DNA from: Nemania diffusa
Lineage: Eukaryota; Ascomycota; Sordariomycetes; Xylariales; Xylariaceae
Length of the DNA: 64,000 nt
Assembly: GCA_038501195.1 (NCBI GenBank)
Contig: JBBPUQ010000009.1
Span: 3,472,001 to 3,536,000 of the forward strand
Direction of reading: 5' to 3'
Shown here in pieces: positions 63,831 to 64,000 of the stretch (its first letter is position 1; every line of letters starts with the position of its first letter). Under the pieces are notes generated by a model. The model made no database searches and was not told where the DNA came from. It worked only from the letters and a program-made list of their open reading frames with translations. The position numbers and the translations under genes are program-made.

Positions 63831-64000
63831 AATAATTAATAATAATTAAAACAATAATTTTATAATGTTAAAACATTAAAAAGAAATTTTAAATTTTAAT
63901 TTTTTTTTTAAAATCTTTTAAATAAAATTTAAAAACATTTAAAAACATTTAAAAAAACAAAATTAATATAATATATATTTATTAAAAATCACTATTTTTT

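Noticed and set aside
1..64000. Mitochondrial genome or apicoplast-like DNA
   Set aside because: No rRNA, tRNA or respiratory genes appear in 64 kb. Repeat copies differ by directional C/T and G/A changes, and LTRs with 5-bp target duplications are nuclear features.
1..64000. Naturally AT-rich genome such as an anaerobic gut fungus or Plasmodium
   Set aside because: Such genomes still have open coding frames every few kb. Here paired repeats show recent loss of C and G, and short islands of about 35% G+C suggest the unmutated background is not extremely AT-rich.

Overview
The window looks like a gene desert: a graveyard of transposable elements in a filamentous (ascomycete-type) fungus that has undergone repeat-induced point mutation (RIP). 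By eye the first 21.4 kb is roughly 12-20% G+C, and most of 21.4-62 kb is about 2-8%. The few remaining C and G bases sit mainly in CT/AG steps, while CA/TG steps are rarer, as expected when CpA has become TpA. Where two copies of a repeat can be aligned, nearly all differences are C-to-T or G-to-A. I found no intact protein gene, rRNA, tRNA or CRISPR array. The species cannot be named from this sequence.

Layout. Positions 1-21,390 are moderately mutated DNA with no recognisable element. They contain a less mutated island near 7.33-7.70 kb, two short Asn/Lys-rich open frames (about 7.9 and 8.8 kb), a partly tandem duplication at 19.15-20.39 kb, and a second less mutated island (21.10-21.39 kb) that ends exactly where composition drops. 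Positions 21,390-62,000 are extremely AT-rich and built from several repeat families, which I call A to F plus two full-length LTR elements. A (about 2.5 kb) occurs at 21.5 and 32.6 kb. E (about 1.8 kb) occurs at 26.15-28.18 kb and, inverted, at 39.47-47.79 kb. D is a 226-bp LTR-like sequence present as solo copies at 27.88, 28.18 and 62.72 kb. C occurs at 29.8, 39.27 and 47.8 kb. B occurs at 37.85 and 63.0 kb. F occurs at 48.25 and 61.86 kb.

The insertions are nested. A solo LTR (D1) interrupts E with a 5-bp target duplication. LTR element 1 (about 40.72-47.16 kb) interrupts the inverted E copy, whose two halves match uninterrupted E. LTR element 2 (about 49.47-56.12 kb) sits inside a still more degraded block bounded by the F copies. 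LTR elements 1 and 2 share homologous internal regions and 3' ends, so they belong to one family.

Nothing here supports a new functional system. The points most worth a second look are the two less mutated islands, the compositional step at 21.39 kb, the readable order of insertions, and the possibility that a 64-kb geneless AT-rich block is a regional centromere or other constitutive heterochromatin. All alignments were made by eye, so repeat boundaries are usually good to about 10-30 bp unless a target duplication fixes them.
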